DNA from: an uncultured Flavobacteriaceae bacterium
Lineage (GTDB): Bacteria; Bacteroidota; Bacteroidia; Flavobacteriales; Flavobacteriaceae
Direction: 5' to 3'
Length of the DNA: 64,000 nt
NCBI GenBank assembly: GCA_938088195.1
Contig: CALKEO010000004.1
Coordinates: forward strand, 44,399-108,398
Part shown: in pieces, positions 9,241 through 18,801 of the stretch
Position numbering within the stretch: the first letter of the stretch is position 1
Layout of the letters: each line of letters opens with the position of its first letter
Program-made: the position numbers and the translations under genes
Notes under the pieces: model-generated
Databases searched by the model: none
What the model was told of the DNA's origin: nothing
What the model saw: the letters and a program-made list of their open reading frames with translations, nothing else

Positions 9241-9945
9241 ATGAAACAAATTTGTTTAGTTTTTTTTTTGATACTAATATCTTCCAATAACTTTGGTCAA
9301 AATAAAGGCTCAAATGTTGAAAACTTACAAAATTTTGATAAAAAAAAACTTCATTTTGGCTATTTTGTTGGATTAAATCAATATAATTTTAAAATTGACT
9401 ACAAAGAAAATCCTAACTATACTACTCAGGTCGAAGAAGAGTTTGGATTAAATATTGGTTTAATTGGAGATCTTAGAATTAATGAATATTTAAACCTTCG
9501 ATTTGAACCTGGTTTACATACTAACAAAGGAGCACTAAAATTTAATGAAAGGTCTAATTTTACTCAAAATAGTGATACAATAAGATTGATTAAATCAACC
9601 TACATTCATTTACCTTTATTATTAAAATTTAGTTCAAAAAGAATTGGTAATTACAAGCCTTACATAATTGGAGGTATTTCTTCTTCATTTAACTTATCTA
9701 GCAATGAAAATTCCCCTGAAGATAATAAAAACAATGTTTTTAGATTAAAAAATAACACTATGTATTATGAGTTGGGTTTTGGAATTGATTTTTACTTACA
9801 ATATTTTAAATTTTCTCCCTCAATTCGAGGTTTATTTTCTTTGAAAAATGAAATAGTTCCTGATGAAGATCCAAATAGCCCTTGGACTGGTCATATTGAA
9901 AGATTCAGTACCAGGGGAATTTTTATAAACCTAACTTTCCATTAA
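9241..9945 (+). CDS. porT: Type IX secretion/gliding motility outer membrane protein PorT (SprT)
   Basis: A 234-residue outer-membrane beta-barrel protein required for type IX secretion in Porphyromonas (PorT) and for gliding and secretion in Flavobacterium (SprT). I start it at the ATG at 9241, which gives a clean signal peptide (MKQICLVFFLILISSNNFGQ); the TTG ten codons upstream would bury the signal sequence. The mature part opens with KKLHFGYFVGLNQYNFKIDY, the phrase I associate with this family. It then alternates short amphipathic strands up to a terminal aromatic strand (GIFINLTFH). It overlaps the convergent methyltransferase gene by 4 bp. The order porT, TrmH-like gene, tamL, fbaA, accD, rpsO, pnp, rpoD is one I recognise from flavobacteria. 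Confidence 0.87.
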   Translation: MKQICLVFFLILISSNNFGQNKGSNVENLQNFDKKKLHFGYFVGLNQYNFKIDYKENPNYTTQVEEEFGLNIGLIGDLRINEYLNLRFEPGLHTNKGALKFNERSNFTQNSDTIRLIKSTYIHLPLLLKFSSKRIGNYKPYIIGGISSSFNLSSNENSPEDNKNNVFRLKNNTMYYELGFGIDFYLQYFKFSPSIRGLFSLKNEIVPDEDPNSPWTGHIERFSTRGIFINLTFH

Positions 9946-10673
9946 GAAAATTTCCCTTTTATTTCGCTTAAAAAAATTGCCAATGAGGAAGCCAGATTTA
10001 AGCTTTCAGGAAATAGTTGGTTTTTTGGTCTTGGAATACTAAATTTTTTATCAATTATTTCTAATAGTTCCTTTGAGATTCCATTAGCCTCATTTCCAAA
10101 AATCAAAATTCCACTGTTAATTTTAGATTTAAGTCCATAAATTGATTCACCTTTAAGCGCAGTTCCAAATGTTTGTAATTTGGAAGCTTGCAAAAATGGT
10201 TTTAAATCTAAATAATTTATATTTATTCTTGATGAAGAGCCCATTGAAGCTTGAACGACCTTTGGATTATAGAGGTCAACGGAATCTTTGGAGCAAACAA
10301 TTTGTTTAACTCCAAACCATTCACAAGTACGAATTATTGTCCCTAAATTTCCTGGATCTCTAATTGATTCAAGAGCTATAATTAAGCTGTTGTAGTCTAA
10401 GGATTTAGTCTCCCTTTTTTTGAAAATTGCTAAATGATCGTCGGGATTGATTAATGAGCTTATTTTTTTTAATAATTTAAAGTCAATCTGAAAATGATTT
10501 TCAATATTTTTAAAAAATGATTTATCAATTGAATACAGTTTGATAACATCGTAATTTGAATTTATAAATTCACTAATTGACTTTTTTCCCTCAACAACAA
10601 AGGAGTTGTTTAAATCTCTGAATTTTTTTTTCTTTAGGCTATTTATGAATTTTATTTCATTTTTGGTAACCAT
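9942..10673 (-). CDS. SpoU/TrmH-family RNA 2'-O-ribose methyltransferase
   Basis: A 243-residue SPOUT methyltransferase. The N-terminal 90 residues form a substrate-binding domain (FINSLKKKKFRDLNNSFVVEGKK), and the rest is the knotted catalytic domain. Motif 1 is LESIRDPGNLGTIIRTCEWFG, motif 2 is LIFGNEANGIS, and motif 3 is ESLNLASSLAIFLSEI. It resembles RlmB (23S rRNA G2251) and TsnR-like proteins. Which RNA it modifies is not decidable here, so no symbol is given. It is a single minus-strand gene in an otherwise plus-strand block and is divergent from tamL with only 36 bp between starts. Confidence 0.88.
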   Translation of the reverse strand: MVTKNEIKFINSLKKKKFRDLNNSFVVEGKKSISEFINSNYDVIKLYSIDKSFFKNIENHFQIDFKLLKKISSLINPDDHLAIFKKRETKSLDYNSLIIALESIRDPGNLGTIIRTCEWFGVKQIVCSKDSVDLYNPKVVQASMGSSSRININYLDLKPFLQASKLQTFGTALKGESIYGLKSKINSGILIFGNEANGISKELLEIIDKKFSIPRPKNQLFPESLNLASSLAIFLSEIKGKFS

Positions 10674-10709
10674 ATTTAAAGATGTATTTTTGATTATATA
10701 TTTTTATTG

Positions 10710-13211
10710 GTGAAAAATTTTTTTACAAAAATACTATTATTTATATTTTTGATCTCATTTTTGAAATCTTGTATGATTTCAAAAAATTTAAAATACGAAG
10801 GGATTATACTTAAATCAAATGATATTTTCATAAACGGTAAATTAATCTCTAAAGATTCCTTAAGTCCTCTAATTACTCAAAATAAAAATAATTATCTATT
10901 CGGAATTCCATTATCGGCATTATTATATGAATCCTCCAAAAAAAATTCGGATTCAATATTTAATAAATGGATTAATAAAAAATCTAAAAGAAATGAAAGA
11001 ATAACAAAAGTTTTTTCAAAAAAACAAGTAATACAAATAAAAAAATATATTGAAGATTTTAATAATTGGAAAAAAAGAAATGGTGAAGAACTACAAATAA
11101 TTGATTCTACAAAAACTAATATATCAATTGAGAATTTAAAATCTTTTTTTAAAAATAATGGTTATTTTGATTCTGAAATTTCATCCAGTATTGAAATTAA
11201 TAAAAAAAATCAAAAATTCGGAAAAGTAATTTACAATATTGATTTAGGAAATCAATATTACTTAGACAGTATCAAGTCTAATATTCAATCTCCAATATTG
11301 GACTCACTATACCAAAAAAATATTGGTAAGAGTTTTTTAAAGAAAAATAATTCATTTAACACATTAGATTTTGAATCAGAGAGAAATAGATTAGATAATC
11401 TTTTTAAAAACTCTGGAATATATAACTTTCAAATAAGCTCTATATCATTTCAAGTCTCAAGAGATACAACGGGGACAGATTTAAGAATTCCTGTTCAAAT
11501 AAATATCTTAGAAGATTCTTCAAATAAATACAGAATTCATTACATAAAAAATATAAATATTTATACTAGTAATTTACTTTCACTAAAAACTGATACGCTT
11601 AATAATCCAATAGTTTTTGATGATATAAATATTTTTTCTATAGGCAAATTGAGATATAAACCAAAAAACTTAACAAATGTAATCTCTTTTAAAAAAGGAG
11701 ATTACTATAGCGATCAAAAAAGGTCTAATACAATAAAACAACTTAACAACTTAGAAAATTTTCAATATCCAACTGTTAGCTATAATTATTTAATAAACTC
11801 TAAAAGTGAATTAGAGGCTAATGTATTGTTAAACCCAAAAGAAAGATTTTCTTTAGGATTTGGGGTTGATCTTAAACACTCTAATATTGAAGATATAGGT
11901 GTCGCCTTTGAAACTTCATTTACCAGTCGTAATGTTTTTCAAGGTGCTGAAAGATTAGAATTTAGCTCTAGAGGAACACTTGGAAAGTCAGGAAACACAA
12001 CAATATCAGAGTATGGATTTGATATAAGACTTAAATTTCCTCGACTTTTTCTTCCAAGCAAACTTAAAAAGGTGCTTAATTTAGATTATAACCCAAATAC
12101 TTACATTGGTCTTGGAACTTCAAAGCAAACAAACATCGGATTAGATAGGCAAAGTTTTAAGTTTGATTTAAATTATAACTGGACAAATTTAAATGATAAA
12201 AAAATAAACTTAGGCTTGCTAAATATTGAACTGGTTAATAATAAAAATAGTGTTAACTATTTTAATATTTATTCAAACTCTTTTAATTCCATTAACTCTA
12301 TCGCATTAAACAACAATACAAACAGTTCCTACTTTAACTCATTAAATAAATTGATTGTTCCTGAGGGAATAAATTCTTTTATAAAGGATGTAATTAACAG
12401 AAACTTATCATTAAATGAAGATGACTTTAATACTGTAAATTATATTAATGATAGGCGTAATAGACTTACTGCAAACAATCTAATAATTGGATCAAGCTAC
12501 AGCTTAATTTCTGATAATAGAAAAAGTTTATTTGATCAAAACTTTTCTCAATTAAAAATTAAATTTGAACTTGCTGGAACTTTAACTAATTTTTTTGCCA
12601 ATCAATTTAACGCTGAGGTTGATCAATATAACAACAAAAAAATTCTTGGTTTAGCTTATTCCCAATATTTCAAAACTGAATTTAATTATATAAAACATTG
12701 GGCTATTTCTTCCAACTCAACCCTTGCATTCAGGGGCTACTACGGAATTGCCATACCTTTTGGTAATTCTGATAATATTCCATTTTCAAAATCATTTTTC
12801 TCTGGCGGCTCTAATGATAACAGAGCTTGGGAAGTTTACAGGTTAGGACCCGGAAGCAGTGGAGCAATTAGTGAATTCAATGAAGCTAATATGAAAATTG
12901 CATTTAATATTGAATACAGATTTGGATTGTTTGGAAAGCTTGATGGAGCAATTTTCACTGATGTTGGAAATATTTGGAATGTTTTTGACGACACACAAGA
13001 TCCGAGAAGAACATTTGATGGTTTTAATGATTTAAATGAGTTAGCCATTGGAAGTGGTTTTGGTATTAGATACAATTTAGGTTACTTTGTTCTGAGACTC
13101 GATATGGGACTAAAAGCTTATAATCCCGTTCTAGATTCAAATGAAAGATGGATGACTGATTTCAAACTCAACAAAGCTGTTTTTAATATAGGCTTGAATT
13201 ATCCTTTCTAA
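10710..13211 (+). CDS. tamL: TamL-type BamA/TamA-family outer membrane lipoprotein
   Basis: An Omp85-superfamily protein of about 833 residues. The N-terminus (MKNFFTKILLFIFLISFLKSC) is a lipoprotein signal with a lipobox ending at Cys21, the feature that separates TamL of Bacteroidota from the non-lipidated TamA. POTRA-like repeats follow to about residue 390, and the remaining half is a 16-strand-type barrel. The barrel contains the SRNVFQGAERLEFSSRG segment and, near the C-terminus, GSNDNRAWEVYRLGPG, equivalent to the conserved RG(F/Y)-type lid-lock motif region. I use the GTG at 10710; a TTG one codon earlier is equally close. TamL-like proteins work with TamB in assembling or maintaining the outer membrane. 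No tamB gene is in this window. Confidence 0.85.
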   Translation: MKNFFTKILLFIFLISFLKSCMISKNLKYEGIILKSNDIFINGKLISKDSLSPLITQNKNNYLFGIPLSALLYESSKKNSDSIFNKWINKKSKRNERITKVFSKKQVIQIKKYIEDFNNWKKRNGEELQIIDSTKTNISIENLKSFFKNNGYFDSEISSSIEINKKNQKFGKVIYNIDLGNQYYLDSIKSNIQSPILDSLYQKNIGKSFLKKNNSFNTLDFESERNRLDNLFKNSGIYNFQISSISFQVSRDTTGTDLRIPVQINILEDSSNKYRIHYIKNINIYTSNLLSLKTDTLNNPIVFDDINIFSIGKLRYKPKNLTNVISFKKGDYYSDQKRSNTIKQLNNLENFQYPTVSYNYLINSKSELEANVLLNPKERFSLGFGVDLKHSNIEDIGVAFETSFTSRNVFQGAERLEFSSRGTLGKSGNTTISEYGFDIRLKFPRLFLPSKLKKVLNLDYNPNTYIGLGTSKQTNIGLDRQSFKFDLNYNWTNLNDKKINLGLLNIELVNNKNSVNYFNIYSNSFNSINSIALNNNTNSSYFNSLNKLIVPEGINSFIKDVINRNLSLNEDDFNTVNYINDRRNRLTANNLIIGSSYSLISDNRKSLFDQNFSQLKIKFELAGTLTNFFANQFNAEVDQYNNKKILGLAYSQYFKTEFNYIKHWAISSNSTLAFRGYYGIAIPFGNSDNIPFSKSFFSGGSNDNRAWEVYRLGPGSSGAISEFNEANMKIAFNIEYRFGLFGKLDGAIFTDVGNIWNVFDDTQDPRRTFDGFNDLNELAIGSGFGIRYNLGYFVLRLDMGLKAYNPVLDSNERWMTDFKLNKAVFNIGLNYPF

Positions 13212-13261
13212 ATCAATATTTCTTATTAATTTAGCCACCTAAAATTAATCAACCGATCAAT

Positions 13262-14329
13262 ATGAAATCTATTAAAGGTGGTGTAGCAACAAGCGATGAA
13301 GTTCAAAAGATATTTTGTTTAGCAAAAGAAAAAAAATTTGCTTTACCTGCGGTTAATGTAATTGGATCTAATACAATTAATGGCGTCTTAGAAACTGCGT
13401 CTTCATTAAATGCCCCTGTAATAATTCAATTTTCAAATGGTGGTGCTATTTTTAATGCTGGAAAAGGATTGTCTAATGAAAATCAAAATGCAGCGATAAA
13501 TGGTGCTATTGCAGGTGCTAGACATGTTCACGAACTCTCAAAAGCTTACAATGTTCCTGTAATCCTTCACACTGATCATGCTGCAAAAAAACTACTTCCA
13601 TGGATTGATGGATTACTTAATGCTAGTGAGAAAAATTTTGAATTGACAGGGAAATCACTTTTTAGTTCACACATGATTGATCTTTCTGAAGAGCCCATTG
13701 AAGAAAATATTTCTATTTGTAAAGAATACTTAAAGAGAATGGATAAAATAGGAATGACTCTTGAAATTGAACTTGGAATTACTGGTGGTGAGGAAGATGG
13801 CGTCGATAATACTGATGTTGATGATTCAAAATTATACACGCAACCTGAAGAAGTCGCATACGCATACGAAGAACTTTCCAAAATAAGCAAAAGATTTACA
13901 ATAGCAGCTGCATTTGGAAATGTTCATGGAGTATATAAACCTGGAAATGTGAAACTAACTCCTAAAATTTTAAAAAATTCTCAAGATTATGTTTCACAAA
14001 AATTCAATTTACCTAATAATACAATTGATTTTGTTTTTCATGGTGGTTCAGGTTCTTCAATTGATGAAATTAGAGAGGCAATCGATTACGGAGCTATAAA
14101 AATGAATATTGACACTGACATGCAATTTGCATTTATGAGTGGTGTTAGAGATTATTTTAATAGTAATCAAGAGTATTTAAAAAATCAAATTGGCAATCCT
14201 GATGGCTCTGATATTCCAAATAAAAAATATTATGATCCCAGAGTTTGGCTTAGAAAAGCAGAAAATAGTTTTAAGGAGAGATTAACTAAAGCTTTTCATG
14301 ATTTAAACAATGTAAATACGCTCGAATAA
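13262..14329 (+). CDS. fbaA: Class II fructose-bisphosphate aldolase
   Basis: A 355-residue zinc-dependent aldolase of glycolysis and gluconeogenesis (fructose 1,6-bisphosphate to dihydroxyacetone phosphate plus glyceraldehyde 3-phosphate), cytoplasmic and dimeric. Zinc-ligand and active-site motifs are intact: PVILHTDHAAKK with the metal-binding His and catalytic Asp, GMTLEIELGITGGEEDGV, AAFGNVHGVYKPG, and VFHGGSGSS with a further zinc His. The length matches the long class IIA type, as in E. coli. It follows tamL by 50 bp and precedes accD by 35 bp in the same direction. Confidence 0.97.
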   Translation: MKSIKGGVATSDEVQKIFCLAKEKKFALPAVNVIGSNTINGVLETASSLNAPVIIQFSNGGAIFNAGKGLSNENQNAAINGAIAGARHVHELSKAYNVPVILHTDHAAKKLLPWIDGLLNASEKNFELTGKSLFSSHMIDLSEEPIEENISICKEYLKRMDKIGMTLEIELGITGGEEDGVDNTDVDDSKLYTQPEEVAYAYEELSKISKRFTIAAAFGNVHGVYKPGNVKLTPKILKNSQDYVSQKFNLPNNTIDFVFHGGSGSSIDEIREAIDYGAIKMNIDTDMQFAFMSGVRDYFNSNQEYLKNQIGNPDGSDIPNKKYYDPRVWLRKAENSFKERLTKAFHDLNNVNTLE

Positions 14330-14364
14330 ATTAGGATTCTTATATTTGAAAAAAACCTTTTGAA

Positions 14365-15228
14365 ATGGCATGGTTTAATAGAACAAATAAAGGAATTAAG
14401 ACTGCTACTAAGGAAAAAAAAGATACGCCAGAAGGTCTTTGGCATAAAACACCTACAGGAAAAATTATTGATAAAGAAGAATTAGAACAAAATTCTTTTG
14501 TTTCACCAGAGGATGGTTTTCATTTAAGAATTGGAAGTGAAGAGTACTTTAAAATTTTGTTTGATAATAAATTTAAAGAAATTGATCCTAATATCTCTTC
14601 AAAAGATCCTCTGAAATTTTTAGATAATAAACCATACAAACAAAGAACTAAAGAAGCTCAAAAAAATACTGGTTTAAAAGACGCTATTCGTATCGCTGTT
14701 GGAAAATCTATGGGACAAAATGTAGTTATCGCTTGTATGGACTTTAGATATATTGGAGGGTCGATGGGTTCGGTTGTGGGAGAAAAAATTAGTAGAGCCG
14801 TTGATCAAGCTATTTCAAAAAAAATTCCATTAATTATAATATCAAAGTCTGGAGGTGCTAGAATGATGGAAGGTGCTATTTCTCTAATGCAAATGGCAAA
14901 AACTTCGGCAAAACTTGCTCAACTATCAAATCAAAAACTTCCGTATGTGTCGTTGTGTACAGATCCAACTACGGGTGGCACAACTGCGTCTTTTGCTATG
15001 TTAGGAGATATTAATATCTCTGAACCTGGGGCTTTAATTGGCTTTGCGGGCCCGAGAGTTGTTAAAGATACTACTGGAAAAGATTTGCCAAAAGGATTCC
15101 AAAAATCTGAATTTTTATTAGAACACGGATTTTTAGATTTTATTATTCCGAGAACTCAACTTAAAGAAAAAATTAATCTATATTTTGATTTGATACTTAA
15201 CAACCCTGTTAGAACAAATAATTTATAA
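14365..15228 (+). CDS. accD: Acetyl-CoA carboxylase carboxyltransferase beta subunit, zinc finger ligands missing
   Basis: A 287-residue beta subunit of the carboxyltransferase that moves carboxyl from carboxybiotin to acetyl-CoA, the first step of fatty acid synthesis; it pairs with AccA. The catalytic crotonase-like part is intact: [48 protein letters not shown] and [10 protein letters not shown]. The N-terminal domain aligns with the four-cysteine zinc ribbon of E. coli AccD (Cys27, 30, 46, 49), but the corresponding residues here are Thr29, Gly32, Ser47 and Asp50, so no zinc can be held. The surrounding residues ([22 protein letters not shown]) keep the fold's outline. I read this as a lineage feature, not decay. 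Confidence 0.96.
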   Translation: MAWFNRTNKGIKTATKEKKDTPEGLWHKTPTGKIIDKEELEQNSFVSPEDGFHLRIGSEEYFKILFDNKFKEIDPNISSKDPLKFLDNKPYKQRTKEAQKNTGLKDAIRIAVGKSMGQNVVIACMDFRYIGGSMGSVVGEKISRAVDQAISKKIPLIIISKSGGARMMEGAISLMQMAKTSAKLAQLSNQKLPYVSLCTDPTTGGTTASFAMLGDINISEPGALIGFAGPRVVKDTTGKDLPKGFQKSEFLLEHGFLDFIIPRTQLKEKINLYFDLILNNPVRTNNL

Positions 15229-15260
15229 TTGTTTCTTTTCAAAATTTAATCCTATATTTG
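15229..15260 (+). promoter_or_regulatory. rpsO promoter, TTG-N21-TATATTTG
   Basis: TTG at 15229-15231 and TATATTTG at 15253-15260 are separated by 21 bases, a full match to the Bacteroidota housekeeping promoter consensus TTG-N17..23-TAnnTTTG. The predicted start of transcription is near 15266, giving a leader of about 48 nt before the rpsO ATG at 15315. Confidence 0.75.
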
Positions 15261-15265
15261 CGCCT

Positions 15266-15313
15266 CCAATAAATAAATATTGGTTACATAAGAATTATTT
15301 ACAAAAATATTGG
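15266..15313 (+). repeat. rpsO leader inverted repeat with two alternative partners
   Basis: CCAATA at 15266-15271 can pair with TATTGG at 15278-15283 (six-base loop) or with a second TATTGG at 15308-15313, one base before the rpsO start codon. The two pairings are mutually exclusive, and the second would tie up the start region. S15 regulates its own synthesis through leader structures in several other bacteria, so a similar role here is a reasonable but unproven inference. Confidence 0.35.
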
Positions 15314-15314
15314 C

Positions 15315-15584
15315 ATGTATTTATCTAAAGAAAACAAAAAAGAAATTTTTAAAAAACACGGAAAGTCAGACTCAGATACTGGATCTGCTGAGGGTCAAAT
15401 CGCTTTATTTACAGTTAGAATAAATCATTTAACTGAACATCTTAAAAAAAATCGTAAAGATTTTAATACTGAAAGATCTTTGGTAATGATGGTTGGTAAA
15501 AGAAAAAGTTTACTTAGCTACTTAAAAAATAAAGATATTACTCGTTACAGAGAAATTATTAAGAAACTTAATCTGCGTAAATAA
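15315..15584 (+). CDS. rpsO: 30S ribosomal protein S15
   Basis: The 89-residue length and the family motifs identify S15: the N-terminal KHGKSDSDTGSAEGQIALFTVRI and the later DFNTERSLVMMVGKRKSLLSYLK, including the conserved His-Leu-Thr-Glu-His-Leu segment. S15 is a primary 16S rRNA binder in assembly of the 30S platform. It has its own promoter just upstream and is followed 63 bp later by pnp. The rpsO-pnp pairing is widely conserved in bacteria. Confidence 0.98.
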   Translation: MYLSKENKKEIFKKHGKSDSDTGSAEGQIALFTVRINHLTEHLKKNRKDFNTERSLVMMVGKRKSLLSYLKNKDITRYREIIKKLNLRK

Positions 15585-15647
15585 ATATTTTTTACATAGT
15601 TTTTCATTGGTATTCTACTTTTTAAGACACAACACCTTAATTAATTA

Positions 15648-17852
15648 ATGAAAAATATGAAAATTAAAACCTACAATGAGTCCATCGATTTAGGTGATGG
15701 GCGAAAAATTACCCTAGAAACTGGAAAACTTGCTAAACAAGCTCATGGATCAGTTGTCGTTCAAATGGGAAAGGCAATGCTTTTATGTACAGTTGTTTCA
15801 AATTATGAGGCATCTAATGTAGATTTCCTTCCACTAACTGTTGATTACAGAGAAAAATTTGCTGCTGCGGGAAGATATCCTGGTGGATTTTTTAAAAGAG
15901 AAGCTCGTCCAAGTGACGGAGAAGTACTTACCATGAGATTGGTAGATAGAGTACTTCGTCCATTATTTCCAAAAGATTATCATTCGGAAGTCCAAGTTAT
16001 GATTCAATTGATGTCACATGACGAAAATGTAATGCCAGATGCATTAGCTGGTCTTGCTGCCTCTGCTGCAATACAGCTGAGTGATTTTCCTTTTGAATGT
16101 GCAATTTCTGAAGCAAGAGTAGCCAGAGTTGATGGTAAATTTGTAATCAATCCAAGTAGAGCTCAATTAGCTAATGCAGATATTGAAATAATGGTAGGTG
16201 CTTCAGCAGATTCAGTTATGATGGTTGAGGGAGAAATGGATGAATGTAGTGAGGAAGAAATGGCAGATGCTATAAAGTTTGCTCACGAATCCATAAAAAT
16301 TCAAATTCAAGCTCAAGAAAGATTGGCAAATGCTGTTGGTAGAAAAGAGGTTAGAGAATATGAAACTAGTACTGAAAATGAGGAATTAGCCAAAACTATT
16401 CATGATGCTTGTTATGATAAATGTTATGCAATAGCCAAAAAAGGTACTTCAAAAGCTGAGCGTAGCTTAGCTTTTTCAAAGTTAAAAGATGAAGTTAAGG
16501 CATCTTTTAGTGAAGAAGAAATTGAAGAAAATGGAAAATTAATTGGAAAATATTTTAATAAATCGCAGAAAGAAGCTATCAGAGAACTAACATTGAGTGA
16601 AGGAGTTAGACTCGATGGTAGAAAAACTAACGAAATTAGAGATATATGGAGCGAAGTCGATTATTTACCATCAACTCATGGCTCTGCAATATTCTCAAGA
16701 GGTGAAACTCAAGCATTAGCAACCGTTACATTAGGAACCTCCAGAGAAGCAAATAAGATTGATATGCCATCTTATGAAGGTGAAGAAACATTTTATTTAC
16801 ACTATAATTTTCCTCCCTTTTGTACTGGAGAGGCTAGACCACTTAGAGGAACCTCAAGAAGAGAAGTTGGTCATGGTAACTTAGCTCAAAGAGGATTAAA
16901 AGGGATGATACCTGAAGACTGCCCTTATACCGTAAGAGTTGTTAGTGAAGTTCTTGAATCAAATGGATCTTCATCAATGGCAACAGTTTGTTCTGGAACA
17001 ATGGCATTAATGGATGCCGGAGTACAAATTAAACGTCCTGTCTCAGGAATTGCCATGGGTCTAATTTCGGATGGGGAAAGGTATGCAGTTCTAAGTGACA
17101 TTCTTGGTGATGAAGACCACTTAGGAGATATGGATTTTAAAGTAACAGGTACTACTGAAGGTATTACTGCTTGTCAAATGGATATTAAAATCAAAGGATT
17201 ATCATATGAAATTCTAGTCAATGCACTAAAACAAGCTAGAGATGGAAGACTTCATATTTTAAATAAAATAGCCGAAACAATAGAAAAACCTAACGAAGAT
17301 GTTAAAGCACACTCTCCTAAAATGGTAACCAGTAGAATTCCTAACGAATTTATAGGTCCATTTATTGGTCCTGGAGGAAAAGTTATTCAAGAATTGCAAA
17401 AAACTACAGGCTGCACTATAGTAATTAATGAAGATCCTGAAACAGAAGAAGGAATTGTTGAAATTCTAGGAACTGACCAGGAAGGGATAGATGAGGTATT
17501 AGCAAAAATTGATTCTTTGTTATTTAAACCTGAAAAAGGAAATACTTATAAAGTTAAAGTCATTAAAATGCTTGATTTTGGAGCAGTAGTTGAATACTTA
17601 GACGCCCCTGGAAACGAAGTCTTGTTACACGTCAGTGAAATTGCTTGGGAAAGAACGAACAATGTAAGTGATGTATTAAAACTTGGTGATGAATTAGAGG
17701 TTAAATATTTTGGAGTAGACCCTAGAACTAGAAAAGAAAAAGTTTCTAGAAAAGCTTTGTTAGAAAAACCTGAAGGATATGTTGAAAGACCTGCTAGACC
17801 ACCAAGATCTGATAACAGAGGGAGAGATAATAGAAATAGAAATAACAGATAA
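15648..17852 (+). CDS. pnp: Polyribonucleotide nucleotidyltransferase (PNPase)
   Basis: A 734-residue phosphorolytic 3'-to-5' exoribonuclease. The domains in order are: first RNase PH domain from about residue 5; an alpha-helical linker (about 240-325); the second, catalytic RNase PH domain, containing [18 protein letters not shown] and [31 protein letters not shown]; a KH domain ([15 protein letters not shown], about residue 567); and an S1 domain ([21 protein letters not shown], about residue 642). The tail is Arg/Asn/Gly-rich ([11 protein letters not shown]), a common but variable feature. The start is ambiguous between this ATG and an internal ATG three codons later. Confidence 0.97.
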   Translation: MKNMKIKTYNESIDLGDGRKITLETGKLAKQAHGSVVVQMGKAMLLCTVVSNYEASNVDFLPLTVDYREKFAAAGRYPGGFFKREARPSDGEVLTMRLVDRVLRPLFPKDYHSEVQVMIQLMSHDENVMPDALAGLAASAAIQLSDFPFECAISEARVARVDGKFVINPSRAQLANADIEIMVGASADSVMMVEGEMDECSEEEMADAIKFAHESIKIQIQAQERLANAVGRKEVREYETSTENEELAKTIHDACYDKCYAIAKKGTSKAERSLAFSKLKDEVKASFSEEEIEENGKLIGKYFNKSQKEAIRELTLSEGVRLDGRKTNEIRDIWSEVDYLPSTHGSAIFSRGETQALATVTLGTSREANKIDMPSYEGEETFYLHYNFPPFCTGEARPLRGTSRREVGHGNLAQRGLKGMIPEDCPYTVRVVSEVLESNGSSSMATVCSGTMALMDAGVQIKRPVSGIAMGLISDGERYAVLSDILGDEDHLGDMDFKVTGTTEGITACQMDIKIKGLSYEILVNALKQARDGRLHILNKIAETIEKPNEDVKAHSPKMVTSRIPNEFIGPFIGPGGKVIQELQKTTGCTIVINEDPETEEGIVEILGTDQEGIDEVLAKIDSLLFKPEKGNTYKVKVIKMLDFGAVVEYLDAPGNEVLLHVSEIAWERTNNVSDVLKLGDELEVKYFGVDPRTRKEKVSRKALLEKPEGYVERPARPPRSDNRGRDNRNRNNR

Positions 17853-17937
17853 TCAGTTCTTCTATTATTTCTTGTTTTTTTAAACAAATTGTAACCTTTT
17901 TATAAATTTCAACGTATAATAACTTTAACACATTTCA

Positions 17938-18801
17938 ATGAGACAATTAAAAATTACAAAACAAGTTACCAATAGAGAAACTGCGTCTTTAGACAAATAT
18001 TTGCAGGAAATTGGAAAAGTTGATTTAATAACTGCTGAAGAGGAAGTTGAGTTAGCTCAAAAAATTAGAGCAGGTGATGAAAATGCGTTAGACAAATTAA
18101 CAAAAGCTAATCTTAGATTCGTTGTTTCAGTTGCCAAACAATATCAAAATCAAGGATTAACATTACCTGATCTTATTAATGAAGGTAATTTGGGTCTTAT
18201 AAAAGCTGCAAAAAGATTTGATGAAACAAGAGGGTTTAAGTTCATATCCTATGCTGTTTGGTGGATTCGTCAATCAATTCTTCAAGCCCTTGCAGAACAA
18301 TCAAGGATTGTAAGGCTTCCTTTAAATAAAATTGGCTCAATTAATAAAATTAATAAGATGTACGCTTTCCTAGAGCAAGCTAATGAAAGAGTTCCCTCTG
18401 CTGAAGAAATTGCCAAAGAGTTAGATATGACAATTTCAGATGTAAAAGAATCAATGAAAAATTCTGGAAGACATGTTTCAATGGATGCTCCTCTTGTTGA
18501 AGGGGAAGATTCAAATCTCTATGATGTTTTAAGAAGTGGTGAATCTCCAAACCCTGATAAAAATCTTCTTCATGAATCTTTACGAACTGAAATTGAAAGA
18601 GCACTGGAGACACTAACACCCAGAGAAGCTGATGTTGTTAGATTATATTTTGGACTTGGAGAAAAGCACGCCATGACACTTGAAGAAATTGGAGAGACAT
18701 TTGATTTAACAAGAGAGCGTGTAAGACAAATTAAGGAAAAAGCAATTAGAAGGCTGAAACATACTTCAAGAAGTAAAATTTTGAAAACTTATTTAGGTTA
18801 A
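17938..18801 (+). CDS. rpoD: Primary RNA polymerase sigma factor (RpoD/SigA), short Bacteroidota form
   Basis: A 287-residue sigma-70 factor. It starts directly with region 1.2 ([29 protein letters not shown]) and has no region 1.1, as is usual in Bacteroidota. Regions 2.3-2.4 read [23 protein letters not shown], region 3 follows, and region 4.2 carries the helix-turn-helix [26 protein letters not shown]. This is the factor expected to recognise the TTG/TAnnTTTG promoters seen in the window. The stop codon is followed without any gap by the rpe ATG, which suggests coupled translation. Confidence 0.96.
   Translation: MRQLKITKQVTNRETASLDKYLQEIGKVDLITAEEEVELAQKIRAGDENALDKLTKANLRFVVSVAKQYQNQGLTLPDLINEGNLGLIKAAKRFDETRGFKFISYAVWWIRQSILQALAEQSRIVRLPLNKIGSINKINKMYAFLEQANERVPSAEEIAKELDMTISDVKESMKNSGRHVSMDAPLVEGEDSNLYDVLRSGESPNPDKNLLHESLRTEIERALETLTPREADVVRLYFGLGEKHAMTLEEIGETFDLTRERVRQIKEKAIRRLKHTSRSKILKTYLG

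Noticed and set aside
10681-10710. An earlier ATG near 10683 as the start of tamL
   Set aside because: It is not in the tamL frame; the GTG at 10710 gives an immediate lipoprotein signal peptide.
12836-13075. Minus-strand frame inside the 3' half of tamL
   Set aside because: Low-complexity antisense shadow of the barrel-coding region, with no recognisable domain or promoter.
14365-15228. AccD as a decayed or truncated gene because of its lost cysteines
   Set aside because: The frame is complete, the catalytic motifs are intact and flanking residues of the ribbon are conserved, so it is a functional variant.
17865-17900. TTGTTT/AAACAA hairpin after pnp as a terminator
   Set aside because: The stem has only two GC pairs, with the T-run forming the loop and not following the stem, so it is unlikely to terminate.
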